Positions 45,401-53,885 of a stretch of DNA of 64,000 bases are shown piece after piece. The DNA lies in the NCBI GenBank assembly GCA_014239155.1, contig JAAZZQ010000088.1:184888-248887 (forward strand), given 5' to 3'. The DNA comes from Lachnospiraceae bacterium (GTDB lineage Bacteria > Bacillota > Clostridia > Lachnospirales > Lachnospiraceae). Position numbers and translations under genes: made by a program. The notes beneath the pieces were generated by a model. That model was not told the DNA's origin and made no database searches. It saw only the letters and a list, made by a program, of their open reading frames with translations. Position 1 is the stretch's first letter. Each line of letters begins with the position of its first letter.

Positions 45401-48022
45401 CTGTTCATATTCTCCTTTCAGGTTATTTACTGTCCCTGTTGTCTCATCTATCTGTATGCGCAAAGCCTCAATATCTTCTTCTGCACGTGCATACTCTTCT
45501 AGTGCCTCCTCACTTACCCTTGCGTGCTCTCCCTGTTCCGCCAGTGCAGCATTTATTCTCTCCTCAGCCTCTGCTAGTCTGGTTTTTGCCGCTTCTTGTT
45601 CTGCAGTAAGTTCAGCAAGGTGAATTTCAGCCTCGACAAGTTCATCTGTAATCTCCTTTTGCTGCTCTCTTGCTGACTGAAGTTTTATCAATTCCATCTG
45701 CGCATTAATATTTCCGTGCAGAGCTTCCGTTGACATATTTGTCAACCCCGTCTGTTCATCGATGCTAAGGTTCAATTCAGGCATTAAGTTATTCAGCTCA
45801 TCAACGATTGCTGCCTGTCTCGCTTGCTCTGATGTTGTCAATACAGTTTTGCTTTGCAACTCATCCAGTTCGTCAACAAGTCTTATACAAGCTTTTCGTT
45901 CATTCTCAAGATTCGATACGGATTCCTCTCGTTTTCGTACTGCATCCGCTGTCTCATCGTTCAATTTCTCAGATGCATCTATCAATTTCTTAGTAGATTC
46001 TGTAAGCTGCACTGTTTCCTTATCCGCAGTTTTTGCATACAAAGTTATTGCACCAATTACACCTGCAATCGCTGTAGCAAGGAATATATAAGGATTGGCA
46101 TTGGCTGTAACATTAAATAGCTTCTGTGCAATGGTCGCTGCTTCTGTAGCCACAGTGTAGGTAACTTTTGCCGATGTCACACCTCCTATTAATCCAGCAA
46201 CAATCTCTCCGTTTTCCAATAACCATGTTAATCCATTTATCAACATTGGAAGTGCATTTTCTGCTGCACCAATTGCATTTACAGCAAATTCTCCTAATGC
46301 TGTCGACATATTCCTCAAAGATACACCCAAATCACCATTATCAATCTCATCTTGCAGTTTTCCTACAGCATCTGTAGCAGAATCTACGGCAGATTTCATT
46401 TCATCATCAAAAAGGTTATATGCAGTTATGCCAAGTCCTTCAAGCGCACTCTTGAGGATCGTTACTCTGCCTTTCAGGTTATCATTTAAAGTATCTGCCA
46501 TTGCCTGTGCTGCTCCAGAACAATCATTTATCTGCGCATTTAAATCACTATATTCCCCATTAGTGCTTTTCAACAATGCATTTACAGCAGCAATATCAGT
46601 CTTATTGAAGATTGTATTTATCAGTTGAGTCTTGTCTCCCTTTGTCATATCAGATGTCAAATTATTCATGTCGGTCAAAATATCGTTCAGGTCGCGCATA
46701 TCTCCCTTGGAATCATACACCCGCAATCCCAAAGACTTTATCGCACTTGCAGCCTTGTCTGTTGGTGCGGAAAGAGATAGCAAAATATTTCGCAAATGTG
46801 TGCCTCCCTCGGCACCTTTTAGTCCATTGTTTGCCATAACACCAAGCGCAGTGTTCATAGTCTCTAAGCTTTGCCCTGTAATAGATACGGTACCTGCACA
46901 CACAAGTGTAGCCTCACCGAGTTGTGAAACACTTGTATTTGACTTCTGTGATGTTTTTGCCATCTCGTCAATATACTTATCCAATTCACTGGTTTGAAGT
47001 CCTAATGCCGCCATAGAATCTGTCACCAGATCACTTGCATATCCAAGTTCAAGTCCGCCTGCTGCTGCAAGATTTAATACTCTTGGCAATGTCGCTGCAG
47101 CCTTCTCTGCATCATATCCTGCCAAAGCAAGATAATTTAGCGCTTCTGCAGATTGTGACGCAGAAAACATAGTTGCTTTTCCACAATCTTGTGCTGCCTT
47201 ACTCAACAATTCATATTCCGCACTTCCATTTGCAATTTCCTCTGTCGTCATCCCCATAGTAGCAGCTACTTGTGACATAGATGCCTCAAAGGTACTTCCT
47301 GCCTGTGTTGCAGACGTTGCAATTTTCTCAATACCATCTGCAATCTTTTTAATGCCTTCCTTTATGACACTGGATAAAAGTTCCGCCTTTAAAACATCGG
47401 CAAATACAGAAGTTTTATCCGTTGATTCCTGTACTTCATTTCCATACTGGTCAATAGATGTCGCACATCCATCTATAGAGTTTTCTGCCTCTGTCAGATA
47501 TTGTGTATTCCGATCTACTTCATCATTGAGTTCTGCAAGCTCCGCCTCTGCTCCGTTTAGATCACTTTTATATTTGTTTACTCTATCACCAGTTTTTTGT
47601 ACAACCCTTTCTTGTGCCTCATACTGGTCATTTGCATCAGCTAACTCATCAGTCAGATTCTTAACTTCTTCACTGTTTTCTCCGTATTCTTCTTTTGCTC
47701 TTTCTAATGCAGTATTCAGTTCTTCTTTTCTTTGCCTAAGACTAGACAACATTTTTTGTTCTTCTTCGTATTTTTTAACCGCCTTATCTTGAATATCTGT
47801 AAACAGACTTACTTTGTTACGCTGTTCTTCTTGAAGATTAATATATACTTGCTGTTTATCCCGCAATGCCGCAAGCGAATTGGCGTTATCCTTATATATT
47901 GTATTAACTAACTTCAATTCGTTTTGAAATTTGCTCATCGCTGTCTTTGCGCTTGTCAGATTTGCACGAAATTCCGCCTCACCATCTATTACAAGTTTTC
48001 CACCGATTTTCTTTTCTGCCAT
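42407..48022 (-). CDS. Tail tape-measure protein with internal triplication
   Basis: 1871 aa. Coiled-coil N-terminus (~1-210), a TP901-type tape-measure domain (~220-560; ATMGMTTEEIANGSAEYELL, NNGLKGAEGGTHLRNILLSL), hydrophobic segments (~590-650) and a C-terminal half of repeats. One ~120-aa module with QHLADMGPTGAGYVSTF occurs three times, and KLDIHSPSKAFAYLG occurs twice. The protein sets tail length, so this phage should have a long flexible tail, and module gain would lengthen it. No lytic domain is evident. Confidence 0.93.
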   Translation of the reverse strand: MAEKKIGGKLVIDGEAEFRANLTSAKTAMSKFQNELKLVNTIYKDNANSLAALRDKQQVYINLQEEQRNKVSLFTDIQDKAVKKYEEEQKMLSSLRQRKEELNTALERAKEEYGENSEEVKNLTDELADANDQYEAQERVVQKTGDRVNKYKSDLNGAEAELAELNDEVDRNTQYLTEAENSIDGCATSIDQYGNEVQESTDKTSVFADVLKAELLSSVIKEGIKKIADGIEKIATSATQAGSTFEASMSQVAATMGMTTEEIANGSAEYELLSKAAQDCGKATMFSASQSAEALNYLALAGYDAEKAAATLPRVLNLAAAGGLELGYASDLVTDSMAALGLQTSELDKYIDEMAKTSQKSNTSVSQLGEATLVCAGTVSITGQSLETMNTALGVMANNGLKGAEGGTHLRNILLSLSAPTDKAASAIKSLGLRVYDSKGDMRDLNDILTDMNNLTSDMTKGDKTQLINTIFNKTDIAAVNALLKSTNGEYSDLNAQINDCSGAAQAMADTLNDNLKGRVTILKSALEGLGITAYNLFDDEMKSAVDSATDAVGKLQDEIDNGDLGVSLRNMSTALGEFAVNAIGAAENALPMLINGLTWLLENGEIVAGLIGGVTSAKVTYTVATEAATIAQKLFNVTANANPYIFLATAIAGVIGAITLYAKTADKETVQLTESTKKLIDASEKLNDETADAVRKREESVSNLENERKACIRLVDELDELQSKTVLTTSEQARQAAIVDELNNLMPELNLSIDEQTGLTNMSTEALHGNINAQMELIKLQSAREQQKEITDELVEAEIHLAELTAEQEAAKTRLAEAEERINAALAEQGEHARVSEEALEEYARAEEDIEALRIQIDETTGTVNNLKGEYEQTTQYIAETEAFTSAAEAIKMLGDVALGTGDDIAVMSDDVIEEYNKMYTDLQKSINGQIDLFSKFSAETKISSEEILENMQSQINGVSEWAENMDELADRGINKGLLKYLADMGPQGAGYVAAFVAMTDAQLKEANKMFEESVKLSDSSAMNITDSYFSAGEDATQGFIDGVSGEMEEAIAAAEELSKSTLKALKINLDINSPSKKTMELGESFDEGLQKGIGNNTKNVLNAIKQLTKTMLTETKTGIPPKEYEQIGTQVIEGFRNGIESGKSRILESIRSMCEQTIQAARDKLDIHSPSKAFAYLGEMSGEGYTSGWIDSMKDIDSTIIENLPDMVLLNDEMCDSYEKMVQDAKNFCQQILGVNTAIETVGNEYNETMLDITDDTSVTKACENISELGEAALNTGEDITIMSKETIKAYAEMYSSIAEKVENQMDLFTTFDGKAKMSSKDMLKSMRSQVVGVAQWAADMNTLAERGINRGLLQHLADMGPTGAGYVSTFINMTTEELAQANGLFETSLVLPDTTAMLITDSFASAGMDAAKRFTEQIVLGTNEISDEYEKMVQDAETFCQQILGVNAAIETVGSKYDETMLDIAGDTSVTKACENISELGEAALGTGNDISMMSRESIVAYQEMYSSVVEKVGSQIDLFSEFSGKSKMSADDLLKNMQSQVTGVAQWATDINTLADRGINQGLLQHLADMGPTGAGYVSTFVSMTDEELLHANRLFETSLVLPDATATLVANSFAQAGKDAARGFADGIESSTNEVVDASESMSCDSLDTVMTTLDEHSPSKKTEEMGKNFSEGLRIGIDERKANVLNVIKLLTNAMLTNTKKNVVENEYMEIGRRVAEGMRNGIETGRSAVLESVRTLCEETIQTAKDKLDIHSPSKAFAYLGKMSGEGYITGWEDTVENINNTIADTFPDMPGVSSHNNASIVGVDTSRISDMCEKIYSIIAQYMPGMSKMQMVTDTGALIGQLVPRIDKELGDIGYYKSRGGYE

Positions 48023-48032
48023 ATATGCCTCC

Positions 48033-48637
48033 CTACAGATTCAGCATACTGACAGGCTTGTCCAGCCTGTCAGGAATAACATACAGCATTTTCTTTACTG
48101 TCATGTTATGTATCTCCTTGTATGCATCGAACAAATCCATATACTCTCCCATATACAAATGCTCTGTCTCTTCTTTTGTAAGTCCCATATGTATTCCTTG
48201 TGCGATAATCCGCCAGAAGTCTATCTTATCACTTTCATTCCCATTTCCCCTCTGACGGACTACACGTTTTTTCGCTCAAAGCATTTATCTAATTCTTTAT
48301 GCATCTGTAATGCTGTTCTATATAATTCAAATCGAGCATTGTTGACCGCATCAATAGCCTCTTCCAGTTCCGTATCTTTAGATGCTTCTGTAAGCATACA
48401 AGGAAGGATTGCTGCAATTGCCCGAATTGATGGGTCACAACGCTCAAATATAATTTTATGGTCATCATCCATCATTGCATTACCGTTTTCATCTTTGGCA
48501 ACCCTTACCCCAGCTATAAGCATTGTAAAATTAGATATTGTTCCAAACTGTTCTTGGATTTCAGCAAGCACATTGATATTACATCTAATTGGATATTCCT
48601 TCCCTGCAAGAACTACCGTTTCTGTATGTTCATACAT
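48033..48637 (-). CDS. Tail assembly chaperone, long frameshift product (GT-like)
   Basis: Made from the shorter chaperone frame by a -1 shift at A AAA AAC (48272-48266). The shifted frame runs from Arg-Val-Val-Arg to a TAG at 48035-48033, adding about 77 residues with LTKEETEHLYMGEYMDLFD. The extension fills the otherwise empty stretch before the tape-measure gene, as in lambda gpG-gpGT. The combination is inferred from classic slippery sequence and layout. Confidence 0.85.
48260..48637 (-). CDS. Tail assembly chaperone, short product (G-like)
   Basis: 125 aa starting MYEHTETVVLAGKEYPIRCN with LAEIQEQFG, typical of tail chaperones in Firmicute siphophages. Lies directly between the major tail protein and the tape measure. 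Ends at TAG (48262-48260) two codons after the slippery site. It keeps tape-measure protein soluble during tube assembly. Confidence 0.85.
   Translation of the reverse strand: MYEHTETVVLAGKEYPIRCNINVLAEIQEQFGTISNFTMLIAGVRVAKDENGNAMMDDDHKIIFERCDPSIRAIAAILPCMLTEASKDTELEEAIDAVNNARFELYRTALQMHKELDKCFERKNV
48266..48272 (-). promoter_or_regulatory. Programmed -1 ribosomal frameshift site
   Basis: On the minus strand the heptamer AAAAAAC stands in the zero frame as A AAA AAC, the X XXY YYZ consensus, six bases before the chaperone stop. Shifting here opens a frame of 77 codons. Confidence 0.88.
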
Positions 48638-48672
48638 CTTGTTATTTCCCCCCTCTGCATGACTACATCTAA

Positions 48673-49293
48673 CTATTTGGTTTTTATTGTTTTGTATGCT
48701 GATGCAGAACTCGTATTTCCTGATCCACCGCCTGGTTCTGTTTTCTTATATCCAAAAATATCCTGAAGCCATTTATCCGCCTCAGATTCTGTGTCAAATA
48801 TTTTGGTTGTTTTCCACTCACCATTACTAAGCCCTGCTATTACTCCCTCAATTTTAGGTGTTTTAAATTCAATATTATCTCCTTTGGTAGAGTATTCGTT
48901 TGAAGCCTCTCCAAACTTTACTTTATATACAACTGTAGCAACATATTCCCTTTTGCCATCAATAATTTCATCAGCAAAAAAACCAACCCCAACATAATTT
49001 GCTGAATCATTTGTCTTATATGTTACTTCCCTGTTATCCTCGCTAACTTCATGCCCGAAGCATACTCTTGATGCCTCTATTGGCAAGGTATCTGTCCCTA
49101 ATGTCATATTGCCATCTTTAAATTCCTTCACATACTCTTTAAGACGATTATTGCTATGCAGCTTTGCCTCGTTATAATTCGGCGTTATATTCACACTAAT
49201 CGCCTCTCCACATAAGAAACAATCTGTATATTTTTTCTGCTCCTCATCAACCAACCTCGCTACATATGGTTGCATCAATCCTATAAATGCCAT
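48673..49293 (-). CDS. Major tail protein
   Basis: 206 aa, phi13-like tail tube family: MAFIGLMQPYVARLVDE at the start, YNEAKLHSNNRLKEYVKEFKD and GVGFFADEIIDGKREYVATV in the body. Position between head-tail joining genes and the chaperone fits. Forms the stacked rings of the tail tube. Confidence 0.88.
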   Translation of the reverse strand: MAFIGLMQPYVARLVDEEQKKYTDCFLCGEAISVNITPNYNEAKLHSNNRLKEYVKEFKDGNMTLGTDTLPIEASRVCFGHEVSEDNREVTYKTNDSANYVGVGFFADEIIDGKREYVATVVYKVKFGEASNEYSTKGDNIEFKTPKIEGVIAGLSNGEWKTTKIFDTESEADKWLQDIFGYKKTEPGGGSGNTSSASAYKTIKTK

Positions 49294-49307
49294 AATTCTA
49301 TTTCCTC

Positions 49308-49658
49308 CTACTCTCTAAATCCTACATATTTGCAGTCGAATGTTGTTCTTCGTATTTTATTTCCAGAAATGTCATCTTCAAGTCCAGAATGGATAGAATT
49401 TATTACAAATTCCTTTTCTTCCAAATAATCTCTTATTTGTCTCTTTACCCCAAAATAATCAAAACCCGATGGGGTATACAGATTTACATAGATGTCACAC
49501 TGATCAGCAAGTACGCGGTTATTCGCACATAAAGCGGGTCTTTCATCTTGATATACACAGGTGATATATTTGTCTGTGTCCTCATCTATACATATATCTT
49601 GATATACCTGTATTCCTGTTACAGTTGCCAACTGCATCAATATATCTGTCAAATCCAT
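49308..49658 (-). CDS. Tail completion/terminator protein
   Basis: 116 aa; short beta/alpha protein (GIQVYQDICIDEDTDKYITC, DIYVNLYTPSGFDYFGVKRQ) in the position of gpU-like tail terminators, immediately upstream of the major tail protein. It starts directly after the previous stop (TAAATG). Confidence 0.75.
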   Translation of the reverse strand: MDLTDILMQLATVTGIQVYQDICIDEDTDKYITCVYQDERPALCANNRVLADQCDIYVNLYTPSGFDYFGVKRQIRDYLEEKEFVINSIHSGLEDDISGNKIRRTTFDCKYVGFRE

Positions 49659-50102
49659 TTATTTTCCTACTTTCTGATCAAATTTTTTCTGTATAATATT
49701 TAATGCTTCACCTTCTGCATCATTAACTGCTTTTGCAAGAAACGGATGCGCAGGCTGTCTTCCAGCAATACCATACTCTTTCCATATAGCTTTCAATGCA
49801 TTGCTTACAGGATATGTACGCTTACTCTTCTTTGCATGATATACTTTAGTCTTGGAATAACCCTTAAATGTCACATTTACTATCCATGCGCCATTTCTTG
49901 CTTTCTTTGGCTTATTTGCCTTTATTGATTTCACAAGCTCTGAATCCCCTGAATGCCCAACACAAGCCTGCACTGCTGCCTTCATGCTTTTTTCAAGAAC
50001 TGGCGCAGCCTCTTTTAACGCTTCCTCCGCAATCTCATCAAAATCAATATGAAATAATTCATCCAAATCTATTCCATCATGATATATATCAAACCGTGCC
50101 AT
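49659..50102 (-). CDS. HK97 gp10-like head-tail joining protein
   Basis: 147 aa from the ATG at 50102 (MARFDIYHDGIDLDEL), with AGAGG upstream; a longer frame start at 50165 lies inside the previous gene. The C-terminus has AGRQPAHPFLAKAVNDAEGE, typical for gp10-like proteins. Neck component. Confidence 0.8.
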   Translation of the reverse strand: MARFDIYHDGIDLDELFHIDFDEIAEEALKEAAPVLEKSMKAAVQACVGHSGDSELVKSIKANKPKKARNGAWIVNVTFKGYSKTKVYHAKKSKRTYPVSNALKAIWKEYGIAGRQPAHPFLAKAVNDAEGEALNIIQKKFDQKVGK

Positions 50103-50436
50103 ATATATTATCCTCTTTACATACAATTTCTGTATTTGCGTATGATTTTTTTCTGCGCACATCACAAATTCTGTATGTCATACCGTCATATTCCACTATA
50201 TCTGGACATTTTCCATCAATCAATGCAGCCTTATATGAGTCTGTATCAACCTTAAATATTATTGAAATATCTATCCCTGCCCTTTGTGCCTCATATTTTT
50301 CAATTACACCTGCAGAACGTATTTCGGCAAATATTTCTCTCCTGGCGGTACTTTCTATTTGACCAAATCCACGATTATTATGTGATTCAATTATTGTCAC
50401 TAGAGTTATCAATTCGTTGCGCACAATATTCACCAC
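50089..50436 (-). CDS. Phage head closure/head-tail adaptor
   Basis: 115 aa with ARREIFAEIRSAGVIEKYEA and a terminal YDGMTYRICDVRRKK, the pattern of SPP1 gp16/HK97 gp7-type stopper proteins. Overlaps both neighbours. Confidence 0.75.
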   Translation of the reverse strand: MVNIVRNELITLVTIIESHNNRGFGQIESTARREIFAEIRSAGVIEKYEAQRAGIDISIIFKVDTDSYKAALIDGKCPDIVEYDGMTYRICDVRRKKSYANTEIVCKEDNIYGTV

Positions 50437-50698
50437 TCAATGCCATAGCGTCTCTTAACTTCTCAAAAGATGCCATATACATGCTGCCTTTCTCCTCAAA
50501 ATCTTCCATACCCTTCACATACAGCTCAATCGCCTTTCGTATTAAAGGATTATCAATGATATTTCCATGAATGTCATAAGACATTACACCAACTCTTACC
50601 AACTCATCAGCACCTGCATTAATATCAGTCATAAGAATATCATCAAGAGAGTCATGTGTAATGCGCTGTGATTTCTTTATCTGTTTAAGCAGCTCCAT
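50387..50698 (-). CDS. Head-tail connector (gp6-like)
   Basis: 103 aa, helical, from the ATG at 50698 placed 8 nt after GGAGG. DSLDDILMTDINAGADELVR and LIRKAIELYVKGMEDF fit DNA-packaging adaptor proteins (QLRG/gp6 type). Directly follows the capsid gene. Confidence 0.8.
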   Translation of the reverse strand: MELLKQIKKSQRITHDSLDDILMTDINAGADELVRVGVMSYDIHGNIIDNPLIRKAIELYVKGMEDFEEKGSMYMASFEKLRDAMALSGEYCAQRIDNSSDNN

Positions 50699-50717
50699 GA
50701 TAAATTCCTCCAATCAA

Positions 50718-51950
50718 CTATTCTAACTCCTTCTGACTGGATACTCCTGTAGCCACGTTCTCCTTCAACAACGCATGTGCCTTATCTGTAATAATATTTC
50801 CATCCATAATCGCATAACCACAATAATCCGTCTGGCGTTCCTTAACATGCTCCTCACTCAGCATTGTCATTTCCTTATTGATATTTACATGATATCCGGC
50901 AAAAGCATTTGACAGCAGAATTTCTCCATCTGCCATAGAATCATCCTCTTTTACTTCCATTCCAAGAACCCTATAACCTCCACTTGTAGGATCTGGCATA
51001 AAAATCGGTCGCATATTTGCATCAACAATATTCGCAATCTTATTCCAAATTGTTGCAGAATTAGCATATATCTTTAATCCTGTACTATACCCACTTTTAA
51101 TCAGTGCTCTTGCTGCTGTAATATTAGCAAATGTAGGCACTTCATTATATTCGATTATTTGTGGCGCATTCTTTTCTTTTTCCAGAGCGGTCACTACACC
51201 GATAGGTTCTGGTTTTCCCTCATTGATATTTCCCTGCCCATGAGTAACACCATACCCTACGGCTGCGCCCATTTTTTTTGCCATTTTTCTCTGAATATAT
51301 GGAATAAAATCATCCATCGCCATTTCTTTTAATTTCCAACTAACTGTAATCACCCTAGACAGCTCACACCCCGATAATGTAAACTCTTTAAAGGTCTCTT
51401 TTCCATCTTGTGTTTTTGTAGCTTCTTCATACCACGCTGCGTCTGTGCTTGTATCTTCCATTGGTACAGAAATCAGACCATTTACATATGTTTTCTGTAC
51501 ATCTGAAAAATAAGGATACAGTTCTCCTGCAAGTTCCCATATTTTCGTTGCAACTGTTTTAGGAATTACGGTACCAGTATTTTTCGTTGTATGAGTGTAT
51601 GCCTCATTCACCAACTTGTAAGCTTCGTTTTCCTTATCGTTAAGTGGTTTATCCTGTAATTTTTTTGCCCATGCATTCAAATAACAGTCAGATGCCCATA
51701 CATCTAATACATCTGTCCTCTTATCATCTGCACCTGTTTTATCATTTACAGAAAGTACTGTAGACAGTTCTGGCTCTTTATTAAGAGCATTAAAATTAGC
51801 TGCTGCCTGCGCGATTGCATCCCACTTTTCATCCAATGCTTTTACTTCATCCATCTTTGCTTGTGCTGCTTCTGCATTTCCGGCATCAATAAATGCCTGT
51901 GCTTCATCCATAAGCTTTTTTCTCATTGCCTCATACTGTTTTTTATTCAT
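50718..51950 (-). CDS. Major capsid protein, HK97 fold
   Basis: 410 aa. An N-terminal coiled-coil delta domain (~1-100) is cleaved during maturation in this family. HK97 features follow: TVIPKTVATKIWELAGE, LISVPMEDTSTDAAWYEEA, VGYGVTHGQGN and AGYHVNINKEM. It overlaps the protease gene by 4 nt. A maturation site after ~100 residues is expected. Confidence 0.93.
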   Translation of the reverse strand: MNKKQYEAMRKKLMDEAQAFIDAGNAEAAQAKMDEVKALDEKWDAIAQAAANFNALNKEPELSTVLSVNDKTGADDKRTDVLDVWASDCYLNAWAKKLQDKPLNDKENEAYKLVNEAYTHTTKNTGTVIPKTVATKIWELAGELYPYFSDVQKTYVNGLISVPMEDTSTDAAWYEEATKTQDGKETFKEFTLSGCELSRVITVSWKLKEMAMDDFIPYIQRKMAKKMGAAVGYGVTHGQGNINEGKPEPIGVVTALEKEKNAPQIIEYNEVPTFANITAARALIKSGYSTGLKIYANSATIWNKIANIVDANMRPIFMPDPTSGGYRVLGMEVKEDDSMADGEILLSNAFAGYHVNINKEMTMLSEEHVKERQTDYCGYAIMDGNIITDKAHALLKENVATGVSSQKELE

Positions 51951-52630
51951 CTTTGTTCTCCCTTCATTTTTAGATAATTTAATTTTGTCTGCACTAAAAG
52001 AGTATCCTTTGTTTTATCGCCAATCATGTTCTTGACTCTTTCCATTTGCTCTTGAGTAGGAAGATTAAAAGCCAGACCGTTGACTAATGGTTCTACTTCT
52101 TGTTCCTGAAACATAATCTTATCTATCAGTCCTTTTTCCTTTGCCTGCTGCGCAGTCAGCCATGTCTCATGTTCCATCATTTCAAGTGCTTCAGCTTCCG
52201 TCATTCCTGCTTTGTCCATGTAAGCAGTACACAATGCCTTATCCGCTGTTCTAAGCACTTCTCCCATATGTTCCATTGTTACATGATTTCCCCGCACTCC
52301 GCTTGATACACAATGCACCATCATAAGTGCTGTTGGCGACATTTCACAATAACCCGCCATAGCAACGATAGACGCTGCGCTGCACGCCTCACCTGTTATG
52401 TATATTTTTATATTGTTTTTATGCGTTTTCAGCAGCGTATAAATTTCAGACCCAACATCAATCACTCCGCCTGGCGAATTAATATAAATTTCTATTTCAT
52501 CGCCTGCCTGAAATAAATCGAGTATTTGCTGTACATCTTTCGGACAAGTACTATCTCCACCAAAAAAGTTATAATACCATTTATAATCATTGGGAATCAT
52601 TACACCCCTGATATTGATTTTGTGTTTCAT
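51947..52630 (-). CDS. ClpP-like head maturation protease
   Basis: 227 aa Clp-type serine protease: INSPGGVIDVGSEIY substrate groove, catalytic Ser in GEACSAASIVAMAG, His in MMVHCVSSGVRG, and Asp further on. It processes the capsid scaffold domain. The start lies within the end of the portal gene (44-bp overlap), with GGAAGG just before. Confidence 0.92.
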   Translation of the reverse strand: MKHKINIRGVMIPNDYKWYYNFFGGDSTCPKDVQQILDLFQAGDEIEIYINSPGGVIDVGSEIYTLLKTHKNNIKIYITGEACSAASIVAMAGYCEMSPTALMMVHCVSSGVRGNHVTMEHMGEVLRTADKALCTAYMDKAGMTEAEALEMMEHETWLTAQQAKEKGLIDKIMFQEQEVEPLVNGLAFNLPTQEQMERVKNMIGDKTKDTLLVQTKLNYLKMKGEQR

Positions 52631-53876
52631 CTTTTTCCTTCCTCATAGTATCCAATAATTTTATGGCTATTGATGCCATCACCATGTAATTCTCTGAGTT
52701 CATTTTATTGAGTATTCCACCAATCATATCCACAACCTGCGTATCAAGTCTGCGTATAGGCTGATCTCCGCCCTCTATTGGTGCCATATTCATTGTTTCA
52801 CGCCATTCATTTGGTGTCATAGCACCACGATCAACCATCTGCACAAAACCTAGTTTTGTAGTGAGACTTGCACACTGCAGATTGCTTGCTTCAAAAATTA
52901 TCCTATTGTTACATCCTCGCTCGCGCCTGCTGAATAGTCTGACAGAATAAGTCTCCCCCAACTGAATAGCAAGTGGTTCAATTTCTGCCTCATAATAGGC
53001 GTTCCAATCATCTTCTGTCCATTTTGACTGAACAATCTTTTCATTGGTATTAAAAAACGAATAGATCCTGTTGATTGTCTCCTTTGTCTGCAGAGCATTG
53101 GGTACATAATCTTTAGGTTCTATGCGAATTGCTTCTGTTTTTGCATCCGTTCCCGCTGCACCCCATGTATCACTTTCAATACTCAAATAATTATCTACAA
53201 ATTCTTTTACATTTTTTTTAATATCTTCTGGGCGCATTGATTGTGTAAACTTTAATAACCACCGAATAATGCCACTATTTTTAATTGCTTTTATGATACC
53301 TTGATCAATTGTTCCGACAACTTCCATCATTTGTGACAATGCTTTTGCAGGACTTTCGCCAAACACATCATTTTCATTAAAATCTTGCCTTAAATGAATG
53401 ACCTCATGATATAGAAATTTCTGGCTCTTTCCGTTCCTGTAAGTAAACTTTAACCAAAGTTCATTATTAATATATTCTGTTTCACACATTACACAGGGAA
53501 TTGGATATAACTGTATTGGTTTATTATTTTCATCTCTAACAATCAAAATAAAAGCATTATTATTCAGGCAAAGTTGTGTTGTAACTTTCTCTTGAAACTG
53601 CTGCCCTGTCATAAGTGGGTTTGGTTCTGAAAGCAGAAAACGAATATTGGCATCTGGATTGATTGTTAGACCAGACACATCTGATCGAATATGTTTTCCT
53701 ACCAATTTCCCTACCGCCTTGACTTTTGGCCTTAAACAAGATCGAACAATATCACTTTCATACAGTTTTCCATTCCAAGAATAGAAGCTTTCACCATATG
53801 TTGTAACCATCTGCATAATATTTTTTTCCACTTTTTCATCTTTCTTTGTGGGTTCTCTTTTTCTGAACAGTTTCAT
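52587..53876 (-). CDS. Portal protein, HK97 family
   Basis: 429 aa: YGESFYSWNGKLYESDIVRS at the N-terminus, LCLNNNAFILIVRD, and FNTNEKIVQSKWTEDDWNAY match Phage_portal family. GGAGG precedes the ATG. Forms the 12-mer packaging ring at one capsid vertex. Confidence 0.93.
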   Translation of the reverse strand: MKLFRKREPTKKDEKVEKNIMQMVTTYGESFYSWNGKLYESDIVRSCLRPKVKAVGKLVGKHIRSDVSGLTINPDANIRFLLSEPNPLMTGQQFQEKVTTQLCLNNNAFILIVRDENNKPIQLYPIPCVMCETEYINNELWLKFTYRNGKSQKFLYHEVIHLRQDFNENDVFGESPAKALSQMMEVVGTIDQGIIKAIKNSGIIRWLLKFTQSMRPEDIKKNVKEFVDNYLSIESDTWGAAGTDAKTEAIRIEPKDYVPNALQTKETINRIYSFFNTNEKIVQSKWTEDDWNAYYEAEIEPLAIQLGETYSVRLFSRRERGCNNRIIFEASNLQCASLTTKLGFVQMVDRGAMTPNEWRETMNMAPIEGGDQPIRRLDTQVVDMIGGILNKMNSENYMVMASIAIKLLDTMRKEKDETQNQYQGCNDSQ

Positions 53877-53885
53877 CCTTCCTCC

